Below, one piece after another: positions 41,827 through 49,501 of a stretch of 64,000 nt of DNA. The DNA lies in NCBI RefSeq assembly GCF_036549475.1, contig NZ_JAZHLI010000015.1:1-64000 (forward strand), written 5' to 3'. Made by a program: the position numbers and the translations under genes. Under the pieces are notes generated by a model. That model was not told the DNA's origin. It ran no database searches and saw only the letters and a program-made list of their open reading frames with translations. Origin of the DNA: Aurantimonas sp036549475 (GTDB lineage: Bacteria > Pseudomonadota > Alphaproteobacteria > Rhizobiales > Rhizobiaceae). How positions within the stretch are numbered: position 1 is the stretch's first letter; each line of letters starts with the position of its first letter.

Positions 41827-42165
41827 TCAGTCTCCCTGGCCGGGCTCGGCTGAAAAGTACTTCTCGAACTTGCCTTCTTCGCCGTCGAACGTCTCCGCAT
41901 CGGAGGGCGCATCACGCTTGATCGTGATGTTCGGCCATTTCTCGGCATATTCGGTGTTGATCTTCAGCCATTTGTCGAGATTGGGCTCGGTGTCCGGCTT
42001 GATCGCCTCGGCCGGGCATTCGGGCTCGCACACGCCGCAGTCGATGCACTCGTCCGGATGGATGACGAGCATGTTGTCGCCTTCGTAGAAGCAGTCGACC
42101 GGACAGACCTCGACGCAGTCCATGTACTTGCAGCGAATGCAATTGTCGGTCACCAGATACGTCAT
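41827..42165 (-). CDS. fdxA: 7Fe ferredoxin FdxA
   Basis: 112 residues. The N-terminal cluster region is CIRCKYMDCVEVCPVDC and the second motif is CIDCGVCEPECP, giving the [3Fe-4S][4Fe-4S] pattern of FdxA; the C-terminal tail (NLDKWLKINTEYAEKWPNIT) is typical. It carries electrons in the cytoplasm, and possible users include IspG. It converges on the S4 gene. In many relatives carD lies beside fdxA; here carD is ~20 kb away. Confidence 0.95.
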   Translation of the reverse strand: MTYLVTDNCIRCKYMDCVEVCPVDCFYEGDNMLVIHPDECIDCGVCEPECPAEAIKPDTEPNLDKWLKINTEYAEKWPNITIKRDAPSDAETFDGEEGKFEKYFSAEPGQGD

Positions 42166-42551
42166 GGCTGATCCTCGGCATGTTCGGGCCCTGTGCGAAG
42201 GCCCCGTCATTCGTGCGAGCCTCGACGCCGGTAGCCGGCCTGTCTCGCGTGTGTCGTGGCGGACGTAGCCCCTCTCTCGAAGACAGACAAGAGCAAAGCA
42301 TGTCGTGCCACCGCACCGATGCGGGAATGGTTTTCCATGGAAGTGTCGAGGTTTCTGCACGGCGAGCCGTCGGCGGCGTGCGCCCTGTGGCCCCTTTTGA
42401 CGCCGCGAGGTCAGGGCAGCCTCTCGGCCAGGACGCTCATGCCCCGCAAGCGGCTCCGGCGCGAAGGACGATCCCGCCAGCCTGCGAGATACGCAAAAAT
42501 TCGCCTCGCCCTGTGGCGATGCGGGGCGCTATGTCACAAGGTGAGGATGGA
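42166..42551. other. Intergenic region between fdxA and cysG
   Basis: About 390 bases with no convincing gene. It must hold both divergent promoters. I saw no riboswitch signature; a short palindrome TTCCATGGAA near 42340 is the only notable motif. Confidence 0.5.
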
Positions 42552-44096
42552 ATGAAGACCGAGGACGATCACATGGCCGAGCGCCCGATCCTGGTGAGCG
42601 ACGACAGTCTCGACGAGACCGACGCCAACGGCGCGCGTCAGCGGTCGCAGCGCATGGGGCCGCTGGCGAGCCTGCCGGTATTCTTCGACCTGGCAGCCAA
42701 GCGGGTGGTCATGGCCGGCGGTGGGCCCGGCGCGGCCTGGAAGGCCGAGCTCCTGGCCTCCGCAGGCGCCCATGTGGATCTCTACGTGCCGGCCGAGGAA
42801 ATCGATGCCGAGATGGCAGAGCTTCTCGCCGTGCCACCGGACTCCGGCGTCGTCGTCCATCACGATCGCCCGTGGGCGACGGATGTCTTCGCCGGGGCGG
42901 CGATCGCCGTGGGCGACACCGAGAGTCTCGCCGAGGGCCAGGCCTTCGCCTGTGCCGCCCGCGCGGCCGGCGTGCCGGTGAACGTCGTCGACAAGCCGGC
43001 CTTTTGCGACTTCCGCTTCGGCACGATCGTCAATCGTTCGCCTGTCGTCATCGGCATTTCCACCGACGGCGCCGCGCCGATTCTCGGCCAGGCCATCCGC
43101 CGCCGCATCGAGACGCTGCTGCCGCCGGCCCTCAGCCATTGGGCGGAGCTTGCGGTCAAAGTTCGCGGAGCGGTGATGGAGCGGTTGGCGCCAGGGCCCC
43201 TGCGCCGCGCCTTCTGGGAGCGCTTCGCCGACAGCGCCTTCACCACCCGCCCCCCCGACGCCGTTGCCGAGGCGGCGGCCGGCGGCTTCATCGACGACCT
43301 TGTCCGCTCGCCCCAGGCCGGTGGCCGGGTGACGCTGGTCGGGGCCGGGCCCGGCGAGGCCGAGCTTCTGACCCTGAAGGCGGTTCGCGCGCTGCAGGCC
43401 GCCGACGTGATCCTGTTCGACGACCTCGTCTCGGACCAGATCCTGGAACTGGCGCGCCGCGAGGCGCGGCGCATGCTGGTCGGCAAGCGCGCTACCCGCG
43501 ACAGCTGCCGCCAGGAGGACATCAACGCGATGATGGTCAGCTTCGCCAAGGCGGGCAAGCACGTGGTGCGGCTGAAATCCGGCGACGTGTCGGTGTTCGG
43601 GCGTGCCGGCGAGGAGCTCGACGAACTGGCCCGCGAGAACATTCCGGTCGCCATCGTCCCGGGCATCACGGCGGCCTCGGCGCTGGCGGCGAGCTTCGGC
43701 GTCTCGCTGACCCATCGCGACCGGGCGCAGGAGTTGCGCTTCGTCACCGGCCATTCCAAGCGGGGAGGCCTGCCGGAGGATCTGGACTGGACTGCGCTGG
43801 CCAACGATCGCGCGACCACGGTGTTCTACATGGGCGGGCGGATGGCGGCGCGGATCGCCGAGCGGCTGATCCATCACGGCCTCCCGGCGACGACCCCGGT
43901 CGCCGTTGCCGCCAATCTGTCGCGCGACGACGAGACCCGCGCCGCCGGCACGCTGGCCGAACTTGGCGACATTGTCGCCAGGATCGGCGTCGACCGCCCG
44001 ATCCTCATCGGAGTCGGCCGGGTCTTCACCGAACAGGCTCGCGCCGCGACATCCGATCCGTTTCCGGCCGAGACCGGGCAGACCGCGCTCGGCTGA
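42552..44096 (+). CDS. cysG: Siroheme synthase (fused dehydrogenase/ferrochelatase and methyltransferase)
   Basis: 514 residues. The N-terminal part (about 35-260) has the NAD-binding loop VVMAGGGPGAAWKAELL and is the precorrin-2 dehydrogenase/sirohydrochlorin ferrochelatase; the C-terminal part (about 260-500) is uroporphyrinogen III methyltransferase, with VGAGPGEAELLTLKA, DDLVS and VVRLKSGDVSVFGRAGEE. It makes siroheme for sulfite or nitrite reductase, though neither is in the window. Start choice is uncertain among ATGs at 42531, 42552 and 42573; AGGATGGA favours 42552. The first ~30 residues are not conserved. Confidence 0.92.
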   Translation: MKTEDDHMAERPILVSDDSLDETDANGARQRSQRMGPLASLPVFFDLAAKRVVMAGGGPGAAWKAELLASAGAHVDLYVPAEEIDAEMAELLAVPPDSGVVVHHDRPWATDVFAGAAIAVGDTESLAEGQAFACAARAAGVPVNVVDKPAFCDFRFGTIVNRSPVVIGISTDGAAPILGQAIRRRIETLLPPALSHWAELAVKVRGAVMERLAPGPLRRAFWERFADSAFTTRPPDAVAEAAAGGFIDDLVRSPQAGGRVTLVGAGPGEAELLTLKAVRALQAADVILFDDLVSDQILELARREARRMLVGKRATRDSCRQEDINAMMVSFAKAGKHVVRLKSGDVSVFGRAGEELDELARENIPVAIVPGITAASALAASFGVSLTHRDRAQELRFVTGHSKRGGLPEDLDWTALANDRATTVFYMGGRMAARIAERLIHHGLPATTPVAVAANLSRDDETRAAGTLAELGDIVARIGVDRPILIGVGRVFTEQARAATSDPFPAETGQTALG

Positions 44097-44138
44097 GGCG
44101 GAACGCTGGCGTGTCCGGCTGGGGAGATGCAGGCCTCG

Positions 44139-44612
44139 TCAGACGTTGGGATCGATCCCAACCGTCGTGCGATCGAGGACTTCGCGCAGGGCGAAGGACG
44201 AATTGATCCGCACCACATGGGGAAACGACGACAGATAGGTCTTGTGAATGCGCTCGTAATCTTCGAGATCGCGGGCCGCGACGCGCAGCAGATAATCGTA
44301 TACCCCGGACATCAGGAAGCAGACGAGGACGTTCGGGCAGCGTCGCGCGGCCGCCTCGAATTCGGAAAGCTGCCGCTCGGTCTGGCCAGAGAGGCCGATA
44401 TTGACGATGACCGTGATCGTGTGGCCGAGCGTCCGGTTGGACAGCTTGGCGTGATAGCCGCGGATCGCGCCGCTGGCCTCCAGCCGGTCGAGCCGCCGCG
44501 AGCAGGCCGAGGCGGACAACCCGACCCGTTCGGCCAGCATCGCGTTCGACAGCCGGCCCTCCCGCTCCAGCGTGCGCATGATCTGTATGTCGAAGCGGTC
44601 GATCGTCTCCAT
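44139..44612 (-). CDS. Lrp/AsnC family transcriptional regulator
   Basis: 157 residues. The N-terminal helix-turn-helix (DRFDIQIMRTLEREGRLSNAMLAERVGLSAS) and C-terminal RAM ligand domain (VLVCFLMSGVYDYLLRVAARDLEDYE) identify the family. It diverges from alanine dehydrogenase, and such Lrp proteins (AldR type) typically activate ald with alanine as effector, so this is the probable local regulator. The frame is open to 44729, but the family start METIDRFD is at 44612. Confidence 0.9.
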   Translation of the reverse strand: METIDRFDIQIMRTLEREGRLSNAMLAERVGLSASACSRRLDRLEASGAIRGYHAKLSNRTLGHTITVIVNIGLSGQTERQLSEFEAAARRCPNVLVCFLMSGVYDYLLRVAARDLEDYERIHKTYLSSFPHVVRINSSFALREVLDRTTVGIDPNV

Positions 44613-44716
44613 GCGAGGAAGATTGCGCAGAGCTGGCGCCGAACGCAAGAATCCATCGACAATGGCGGAGAAACTGCTCGATAAGGCTGGGACTTTGCGC
44701 CGAGGCGGCGTTTCAA

Positions 44717-44743
44717 TCCATCTGCCCACAGATGGAGGATACG
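44717..44743 (+). promoter_or_regulatory. Hairpin overlapping the ald ribosome-binding site
   Basis: TCCATCTG (44717-44724) pairs perfectly with CAGATGGA (44729-44736) around a 4-base loop. The right arm includes the first three bases of the GGAGG Shine-Dalgarno site (44734-44738) of ald. It could limit translation in RNA, or be an Lrp operator half in DNA. Confidence 0.4.
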
Positions 44744-45859
44744 ATGCGCGTCGGCTGCCCGAAGGAAATCAAGAACAACGAATACCGCGTCGGCCTGACG
44801 CCGTCGGCGACACGCGAATATGTCGGGCACGGCCATGCGGTGATCATCGAGACCGGCGCCGGCGCCGGCATCGACGCCAGTGACGAGGACTACGAGGCTG
44901 CGGGTGCCACCATTGCCCCGGACGCGGCGGAAATCTTCCGCACGGCCGACATGGTGGTGAAGGTCAAGGAACCGCAGCCCGCCGAATGGGCGCAACTGCG
45001 CGACGGCCAGATCATCTACACCTATCTGCATCTCGCCCCGGATCCGAAGCAGACCGAGGGCCTGATCGCCTCCGGGGTGACGGCCGTAGCCTACGAGACG
45101 GTGACCGACGGCCGTGGAGGTCTGCCGTTGCTCGCCCCCATGTCGGAAGTCGCCGGCCGGCTGTCGATCCAGGCCGCGGCCCATGCGCTGGAAAAGGCCC
45201 ATGGCGGCCGCGGCGTGCTGCTCGGCGGCGTGCCGGGCGTGGCCTGCGGCAAGGTGGTCATCATCGGCGGCGGCGTGGTCGGCAAGGAAGCCGCCAAGAT
45301 GGCAATCGGCCTCGGCGCCGATGTGACCATTCTCGACCGGTCGATCGCCCGGCTGCGCGAACTCGACGATCTCTTCGCCGGCCGGGTCCAGACCCGCTAT
45401 TCCACTCGCACCGCCATCGAGGAGGAGGTCTTTGCCGCCGACGCGGTCATCGGGGCCGTCCTCATTCCCGGCGCTTCGGCGCCGAAGCTGGTGAGGCGGG
45501 ACATGCTGCCGGGCATGAAGAAGGGCGCTGTGCTGGTGGATGTCGCCATCGACCAGGGCGGCTGCTTTGAGACGTCCCACGCCACCACCCATGCCGACCC
45601 GACCTTCGAGATCGACGGCGTCGTGCATTATTGCGTCGCCAACATGCCGGGCGCCGTGCCGATTACCTCGGCGCACGCCCTCAACAACGCGACACTGCCC
45701 TTCGGACTGGCGCTGGCCGATTCCGGCCTGGTGGCGCTGTCGAACGATCCGCATCTGATGCACGGGCTGAACGTCCATCGCGGCCTGATCACCAACCGCG
45801 CCGTCGCCGACTCCCTCGGGCGCGAAATGGTCGACGCCCGCAAGGCGCTGGCTGCCTGA
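44744..45859 (+). CDS. ald: Alanine dehydrogenase
   Basis: 371 residues, exactly the usual length. NAD-dependent oxidative deamination of L-alanine to pyruvate and ammonia. Visible: the substrate Lys in VVKVKEP (about residue 74), the catalytic His in YLHLAPD (about 95), Rossmann loop IIGGGVVGKEAAKMA (about 170) and the conserved VDVAIDQGG. GGAGG before ATG 44744 decides the start over an ATG 12 bases upstream. The divergent Lrp regulator is its likely controller. It could feed pyruvate to the pyc and pha pathways in this window. Confidence 0.95.
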   Translation: MRVGCPKEIKNNEYRVGLTPSATREYVGHGHAVIIETGAGAGIDASDEDYEAAGATIAPDAAEIFRTADMVVKVKEPQPAEWAQLRDGQIIYTYLHLAPDPKQTEGLIASGVTAVAYETVTDGRGGLPLLAPMSEVAGRLSIQAAAHALEKAHGGRGVLLGGVPGVACGKVVIIGGGVVGKEAAKMAIGLGADVTILDRSIARLRELDDLFAGRVQTRYSTRTAIEEEVFAADAVIGAVLIPGASAPKLVRRDMLPGMKKGAVLVDVAIDQGGCFETSHATTHADPTFEIDGVVHYCVANMPGAVPITSAHALNNATLPFGLALADSGLVALSNDPHLMHGLNVHRGLITNRAVADSLGREMVDARKALAA

Positions 45860-45870
45860 CGCAGCACGAA

Positions 45871-45905
45871 AAAGGGCGGCCGATCGATCCCGACCGCCGC
45901 CCCTT
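45871..45905. terminator. Bidirectional hairpin between ald and the next gene
   Basis: AAAGGGCGG (45871-45879) against CCGCCCCTT (45897-45905), with one unpaired C. On the minus strand it ends in a run of five T, so it best serves the gene at 45938-46219; on the plus strand it may also stop ald. Confidence 0.65.
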
Positions 45906-45937
45906 GCACATCATCCGGCACATAGGTGCCGACGTCG

Positions 45938-46219
45938 TCAGACCTCGACGATCAGGCCGTTCGCCACGAGCTTGGAAATATCCACCTCCCGCAGCTTCTG
46001 GGTGCGGCCGAGCTTGCCGCCATAGCCCTTCACTTCGGCCGCCGAAAGCGGCAGGACGAAGCGCTGGCTGACGATCCGCGGCGGTCCGTTGACCTGGGAG
46101 AATTCCGTCCATTGCAGACGTCCGGGGTAGGTTCCCTCGGGGAGAATGAGACCTTCGCCGAGATCGACCGCTTCGGTCACCTTGTAGGTTCGGTCTTCAT
46201 GGGCTGCCCTGGCTGCCAT
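45938..46219 (-). CDS. Uncharacterised small protein
   Basis: 93 residues, not recognised. The sequence is ordinary in composition, with alternating hydrophobic and charged residues (KVTEAVDLGEGLILPEGTYPGR, VNGPPRIVSQRFVLPL), suggesting a small beta-rich fold; no signal peptide or membrane segment. It has a well-formed terminator downstream, which supports a real gene. The frame has good alphaproteobacterial codon use. No neighbour suggests a function. Confidence 0.6.
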   Translation of the reverse strand: MAARAAHEDRTYKVTEAVDLGEGLILPEGTYPGRLQWTEFSQVNGPPRIVSQRFVLPLSAAEVKGYGGKLGRTQKLREVDISKLVANGLIVEV

Positions 46220-46532
46220 CTGTGTCCTCGCTTCTTCAAAAGTCGCTCGGCCTGCAATGCAAGCCGAGCCGTGTTGTCAGGCGTCGCCAACGATTTCGGC
46301 GATACGTCCGGTGCCGTCGCATGCCAAACAGGGCTCGCCTTCAGCGGTCCCCGATCCGCAATACGGTCGGCAAAAATCTTCCGCAGTCTGCGGCCCGTCG
46401 TCATGGCCGTCGTTGCCGGGCTTCGCGGCAAGCTAGACTGGCATCGGCATACTCTGGAAATCGCCAATGCATGGGATCAGGCCAAAGGCCGAACCCGTCT
46501 TTCAAATATATATGTAGCGGCCGGCGGAAATT
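46220..46532. other. Stretch without a recognisable gene
   Basis: About 310 bases upstream of the small gene at 45938-46219. Short frames exist on both strands but none has a protein-like character. An AT-rich patch around 46503-46514 stands out. Confidence 0.5.
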
Positions 46533-46901
46533 TCACTCTCGCGCGTTGGCCGAGATGGGGCTGTCTTCCTGGAATGTCACGCCCGTTGGCGGGAGCATAT
46601 CACATTCCAGACCGAAGCGCTGCCGTGCCATGCGGCAATCCTCACCGCCGGGCAAGCACTCGCGACACACCTGCGGACGCAGGGCATAGATCGTGCAGGT
46701 CGTACCGGCCCCGACCGTGCCGGCCAGGGCCGCGCAGCGATCGTTCTCGCAACGCATGCCGCTGAGATTGCCGGCGACGAGCGCGGCGGGGATGCGATCG
46801 AGGTCTGCATCGCTTTCGATGGAGAAACGTGGCCAGTCAGCCGAATAGGCGCAGCAGGCGCCGCAGGCCTGACAGTCGAAGGCAGCATCGGACGGGATCA
46901 T
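46533..46901 (-). CDS. YkgJ family cysteine-cluster protein
   Basis: 122 residues. An N-terminal FDCQACGACC cluster, a central Cys pair region (MRCENDRCAAL, GTTCTIYALRPQVCREC) and a final Cys in LECD fit the YkgJ/Fe-S-oxidoreductase-like family (formerly UPF0153), thought to bind zinc or an iron-sulfur cluster; function unknown. ATG 46901 gives the tight start MIPSDAAFDCQAC; an upstream ATG at 46937 adds 12 residues. It diverges from the TadG-like gene. Confidence 0.82.
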   Translation of the reverse strand: MIPSDAAFDCQACGACCAYSADWPRFSIESDADLDRIPAALVAGNLSGMRCENDRCAALAGTVGAGTTCTIYALRPQVCRECLPGGEDCRMARQRFGLECDMLPPTGVTFQEDSPISANARE

Positions 46902-47080
46902 CGTCGCGCTTCTTGCAGCCTTCGGCAGGCCGGTCAATGCGGCGTGCGAGAACGAATTTTTAACGTTCGCACGAACTGGGTGACCGTTCGAACGGATTCA
47001 TCCCCCTGGGGAAACCATATGGAAACGCCGCAACGGTAAGCTCGTGTCTCCACGAACGGATCGTGGTGGAGGCTGGTCTC

Positions 47081-48844
47081 GTGAAAAGCTCGACATGTAC
47101 GCGGTTTCGCGCCGCCCAATCCGGCAATGTGGCGATCGTCTTCGGACTTACGCTGCCGATCCTTGCCTGCTGCATGGGCGCCGCGGTGGACATCTCCGGA
47201 ATCTACGCGTCGAAGCGCAATCTCCAGCATTCGGTCGACATTGCGGCGCTCGCAGCCGGCCGAGAATATGCCAACAATCAGGAGAACGCGCATCTTTCGA
47301 AGGTCGCCGAAGGCTACTTCTTCGAGAACGCTGGCGCGGAAGCGCGAAAATCTACCCAGTTCGCCTATGACGGCGTGTTTGACAAGGACGGCAACACCGT
47401 CCTGCAGGTTTCGGCAGCCCGCCAGCACCCGACGATCTTCGGCGATTTGCTGTCCTTCGTGACCGGCGGCGAACTCGACTGGAGCGCCTTTCCGCTGGCC
47501 GCGCGAAGCCAGATCGTCGTCCAGAACCAGTCAATCGAGCTGGTCATGGTTCTGGACAATTCTGGCTCGATGGGAAGCAAGCCGAAATCCGGTGGTGGCA
47601 AGCGCAAGATCAATACGATCAAGGAGGCCGCCACCAACCTGACCGCGCAGTTCCTGAAAGGCGCCGCCTCCTCGACCCTGGAACTGCCGGTGCAGTTCGG
47701 CGTGGTTCCCTTCGCCGCGGCCGTCAATGTCGGGCCGGACAATGCGAGCGCTGCCTGGATGGACACCAAGGGACGCTCGTCGATCCACAACGAGTATCTC
47801 GACTGGGCCAACTGGAAATCGAGCAGTGGCGCGAGGCTTGCGGAGAGGAGTGCGACCGACGACTACTGGCAGGAGATCTCCTCCAAGACGCCGCTGACAC
47901 GGTTCTTCGTCTACAAGAATGGCGTCCACCGGGACGAACTGGGTCCGTGGAAGGGCTGCGTGGAATCGCGGCCCGGCGGTCTGGCGATCACCGACGCGGA
48001 ACCGGCCTACCTCGCGCCAGACACGCTGTTCGTCCCAACCTTTGCGCCGGACGAATACGACGGCAGCAACGGCGACAACGACTACTTCATGGATGGCGGG
48101 ACGTCGCGCATATCGGCTGACGCAGCGATGACGGCGCAATCGCAAATTGCTAAATATTTCGGCGCAAGTTCGCCGCGGGGAAAAGGCGAGGGGCCGAATC
48201 GCGGCTGTCGCACGACCCCCATCACGCCCCTGACCGACGTCAAAGCGACCGTTGATGCAGCGATCAACGCAATGACGGCGGCAGGGGAAACAAACATCCC
48301 CGAAGGCATAGCCTGGGGCTGGCGCGTGCTTTCCGCCCGCGAGCCTTTTAGCCAAGGGCGGGCCGAGGATGCCAAGGACAACCTCAAGGTCCTGGTGTTG
48401 ATGACCGACGGCGACAATAATTACGGCGGCAACAAGAACGACTACAACGAATCCGGTTACGGGACATTCGGCTACGCCAGTACCTATGATGCCTATGGCA
48501 ATCACCGCTGGGGCCGCATCTTCGATGATACCACCGGCAAAACCAACAAGAAGGCGCGAGCGTCGAGCTTCGTGACCGCGATGAACGAGAAGGTCGCGGC
48601 GATCTGCCAGAACATCAAGGATGATGGCCGCAAGGTGACCGGCGAGGACGGGATCGTCATCTTCACCATCGCCTTTGACCTGGAAGACGGCTCATCGGTC
48701 AAGAAGCTGTTGGAGCAATGTGCTTCCTACGGCATCATCGATCCGACGAAGAAGCTCTATTACGACGCCAAGAGCTCCAGCGATCTGCTCGCAGCCTTCG
48801 ATGCAATCACGGAGCAGGTGTCGAGCCTGCGCATCGCCAAGTAG
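47081..48844 (+). CDS. TadG-like pilus assembly protein with von Willebrand factor A domain
   Basis: 587 residues. The N-terminus RFRAAQSGNVAIVFGLTLPI is the TadE/TadG-type motif followed by one membrane helix (to about residue 38), so the protein is anchored with the rest outside. A VWA domain starts near residue 150 with MIDAS motif DNSGSMG (about 159-165), and a second metal-site stretch LVLMTDGDNN is near 445. TadG proteins belong to Flp/Tad pilus systems or act as stand-alone surface adhesins; no other tad gene is here. GTG 47081 with GGAGG eight bases upstream was chosen over GTG 47063. Confidence 0.85.
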   Translation: MKSSTCTRFRAAQSGNVAIVFGLTLPILACCMGAAVDISGIYASKRNLQHSVDIAALAAGREYANNQENAHLSKVAEGYFFENAGAEARKSTQFAYDGVFDKDGNTVLQVSAARQHPTIFGDLLSFVTGGELDWSAFPLAARSQIVVQNQSIELVMVLDNSGSMGSKPKSGGGKRKINTIKEAATNLTAQFLKGAASSTLELPVQFGVVPFAAAVNVGPDNASAAWMDTKGRSSIHNEYLDWANWKSSSGARLAERSATDDYWQEISSKTPLTRFFVYKNGVHRDELGPWKGCVESRPGGLAITDAEPAYLAPDTLFVPTFAPDEYDGSNGDNDYFMDGGTSRISADAAMTAQSQIAKYFGASSPRGKGEGPNRGCRTTPITPLTDVKATVDAAINAMTAAGETNIPEGIAWGWRVLSAREPFSQGRAEDAKDNLKVLVLMTDGDNNYGGNKNDYNESGYGTFGYASTYDAYGNHRWGRIFDDTTGKTNKKARASSFVTAMNEKVAAICQNIKDDGRKVTGEDGIVIFTIAFDLEDGSSVKKLLEQCASYGIIDPTKKLYYDAKSSSDLLAAFDAITEQVSSLRIAK

Positions 48845-48860
48845 TGCATTGCGCAGATCC

Positions 48861-49268
48861 TTATTGCGGATCGCTCGTCAGCTCGAAGCGCTCGATGACG
48901 CTCGGCTGGATGACTTTCGCCGTCATGGTGACGAGAACGAGTTGGGCATCGAGGCTGTCGCCGACCTCCATGGCGCGTTCGATCCGCTCGCCGACCCGCA
49001 GTGCCAGCGCCACGTCGTTGGCGCCGGCGAACCCTTCGGCGCCGATCATGCAATAGGCAAGGATTTCCGCGGCGGCCTGATAGGCTTGCGGTGCGGGCGT
49101 CGCGCCGACAGCGTGATCCTTCATCAGATTGACCGCTGTCAGTTTCACCGCCTCCGGTACCATTCGCGGATGTAGATCGACGGATCGGAGCGCCCGATCG
49201 AGCTGACGCAGATCTTCTGACCGTCCGAAGATGCCGAAAAGGCCGAGTGAGGATCGTTGCCGGGTCAT
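48861..49268 (-). CDS. Uncharacterised conserved-looking protein
   Basis: 135 residues, not assigned to a named family. The sequence is helical in character with regularly spaced hydrophobics (AYQAAAEILAYCMIGAEGFAGAND, VALALRVGERIERAM) and no signal or membrane segment. It resembles small proteins often annotated as hypothetical in Rhizobiales. It converges on the TadG-like gene with a 16-base gap. Upstream lies the homopolymer tract, so its promoter cannot be judged. Confidence 0.6.
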   Translation of the reverse strand: MTRQRSSLGLFGIFGRSEDLRQLDRALRSVDLHPRMVPEAVKLTAVNLMKDHAVGATPAPQAYQAAAEILAYCMIGAEGFAGANDVALALRVGERIERAMEVGDSLDAQLVLVTMTAKVIQPSVIERFELTSDPQ

Positions 49269-49286
49269 GGCGCGATCCTGCACGAG

Positions 49287-49433
49287 CCGGGGGGCCGCCG
49301 CACCCCCCCCCCCGCCGCACCGGCGCGGGGGGGGGGGGCCCCGGCGGGGGCGGCCCCGCCCGAGAGCGTGGCGCGGCCGGGGGGGGGCCGGGGGCGGCCG
49401 GGCGGGGGGCCCCGGGGCCCCCGCGGGCGCCGC
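49287..49433. other. G/C homopolymer tract of doubtful sequence quality
   Basis: About 150 bases made almost only of G and C with runs of 8 to 13 identical bases, unlike anything else in the window. It lies between two divergent genes. Runs like this are typical of unresolved base calls, for example polyG from two-colour chemistry, or a strong hairpin region. The true sequence here should be treated as unknown. Confidence 0.6.
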
Positions 49434-49501
49434 GACAGTCTCTCGGGCGGGCCGTCACCGGCCGGGCCGCCCCGATGCTGAGGGATCCATCGCGCGAGCG
49501 G

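Noticed and set aside
42166..42551. Leader before cysG considered as a cobalamin or SAM riboswitch
   Set aside because: None of the conserved boxes of those riboswitches could be found.
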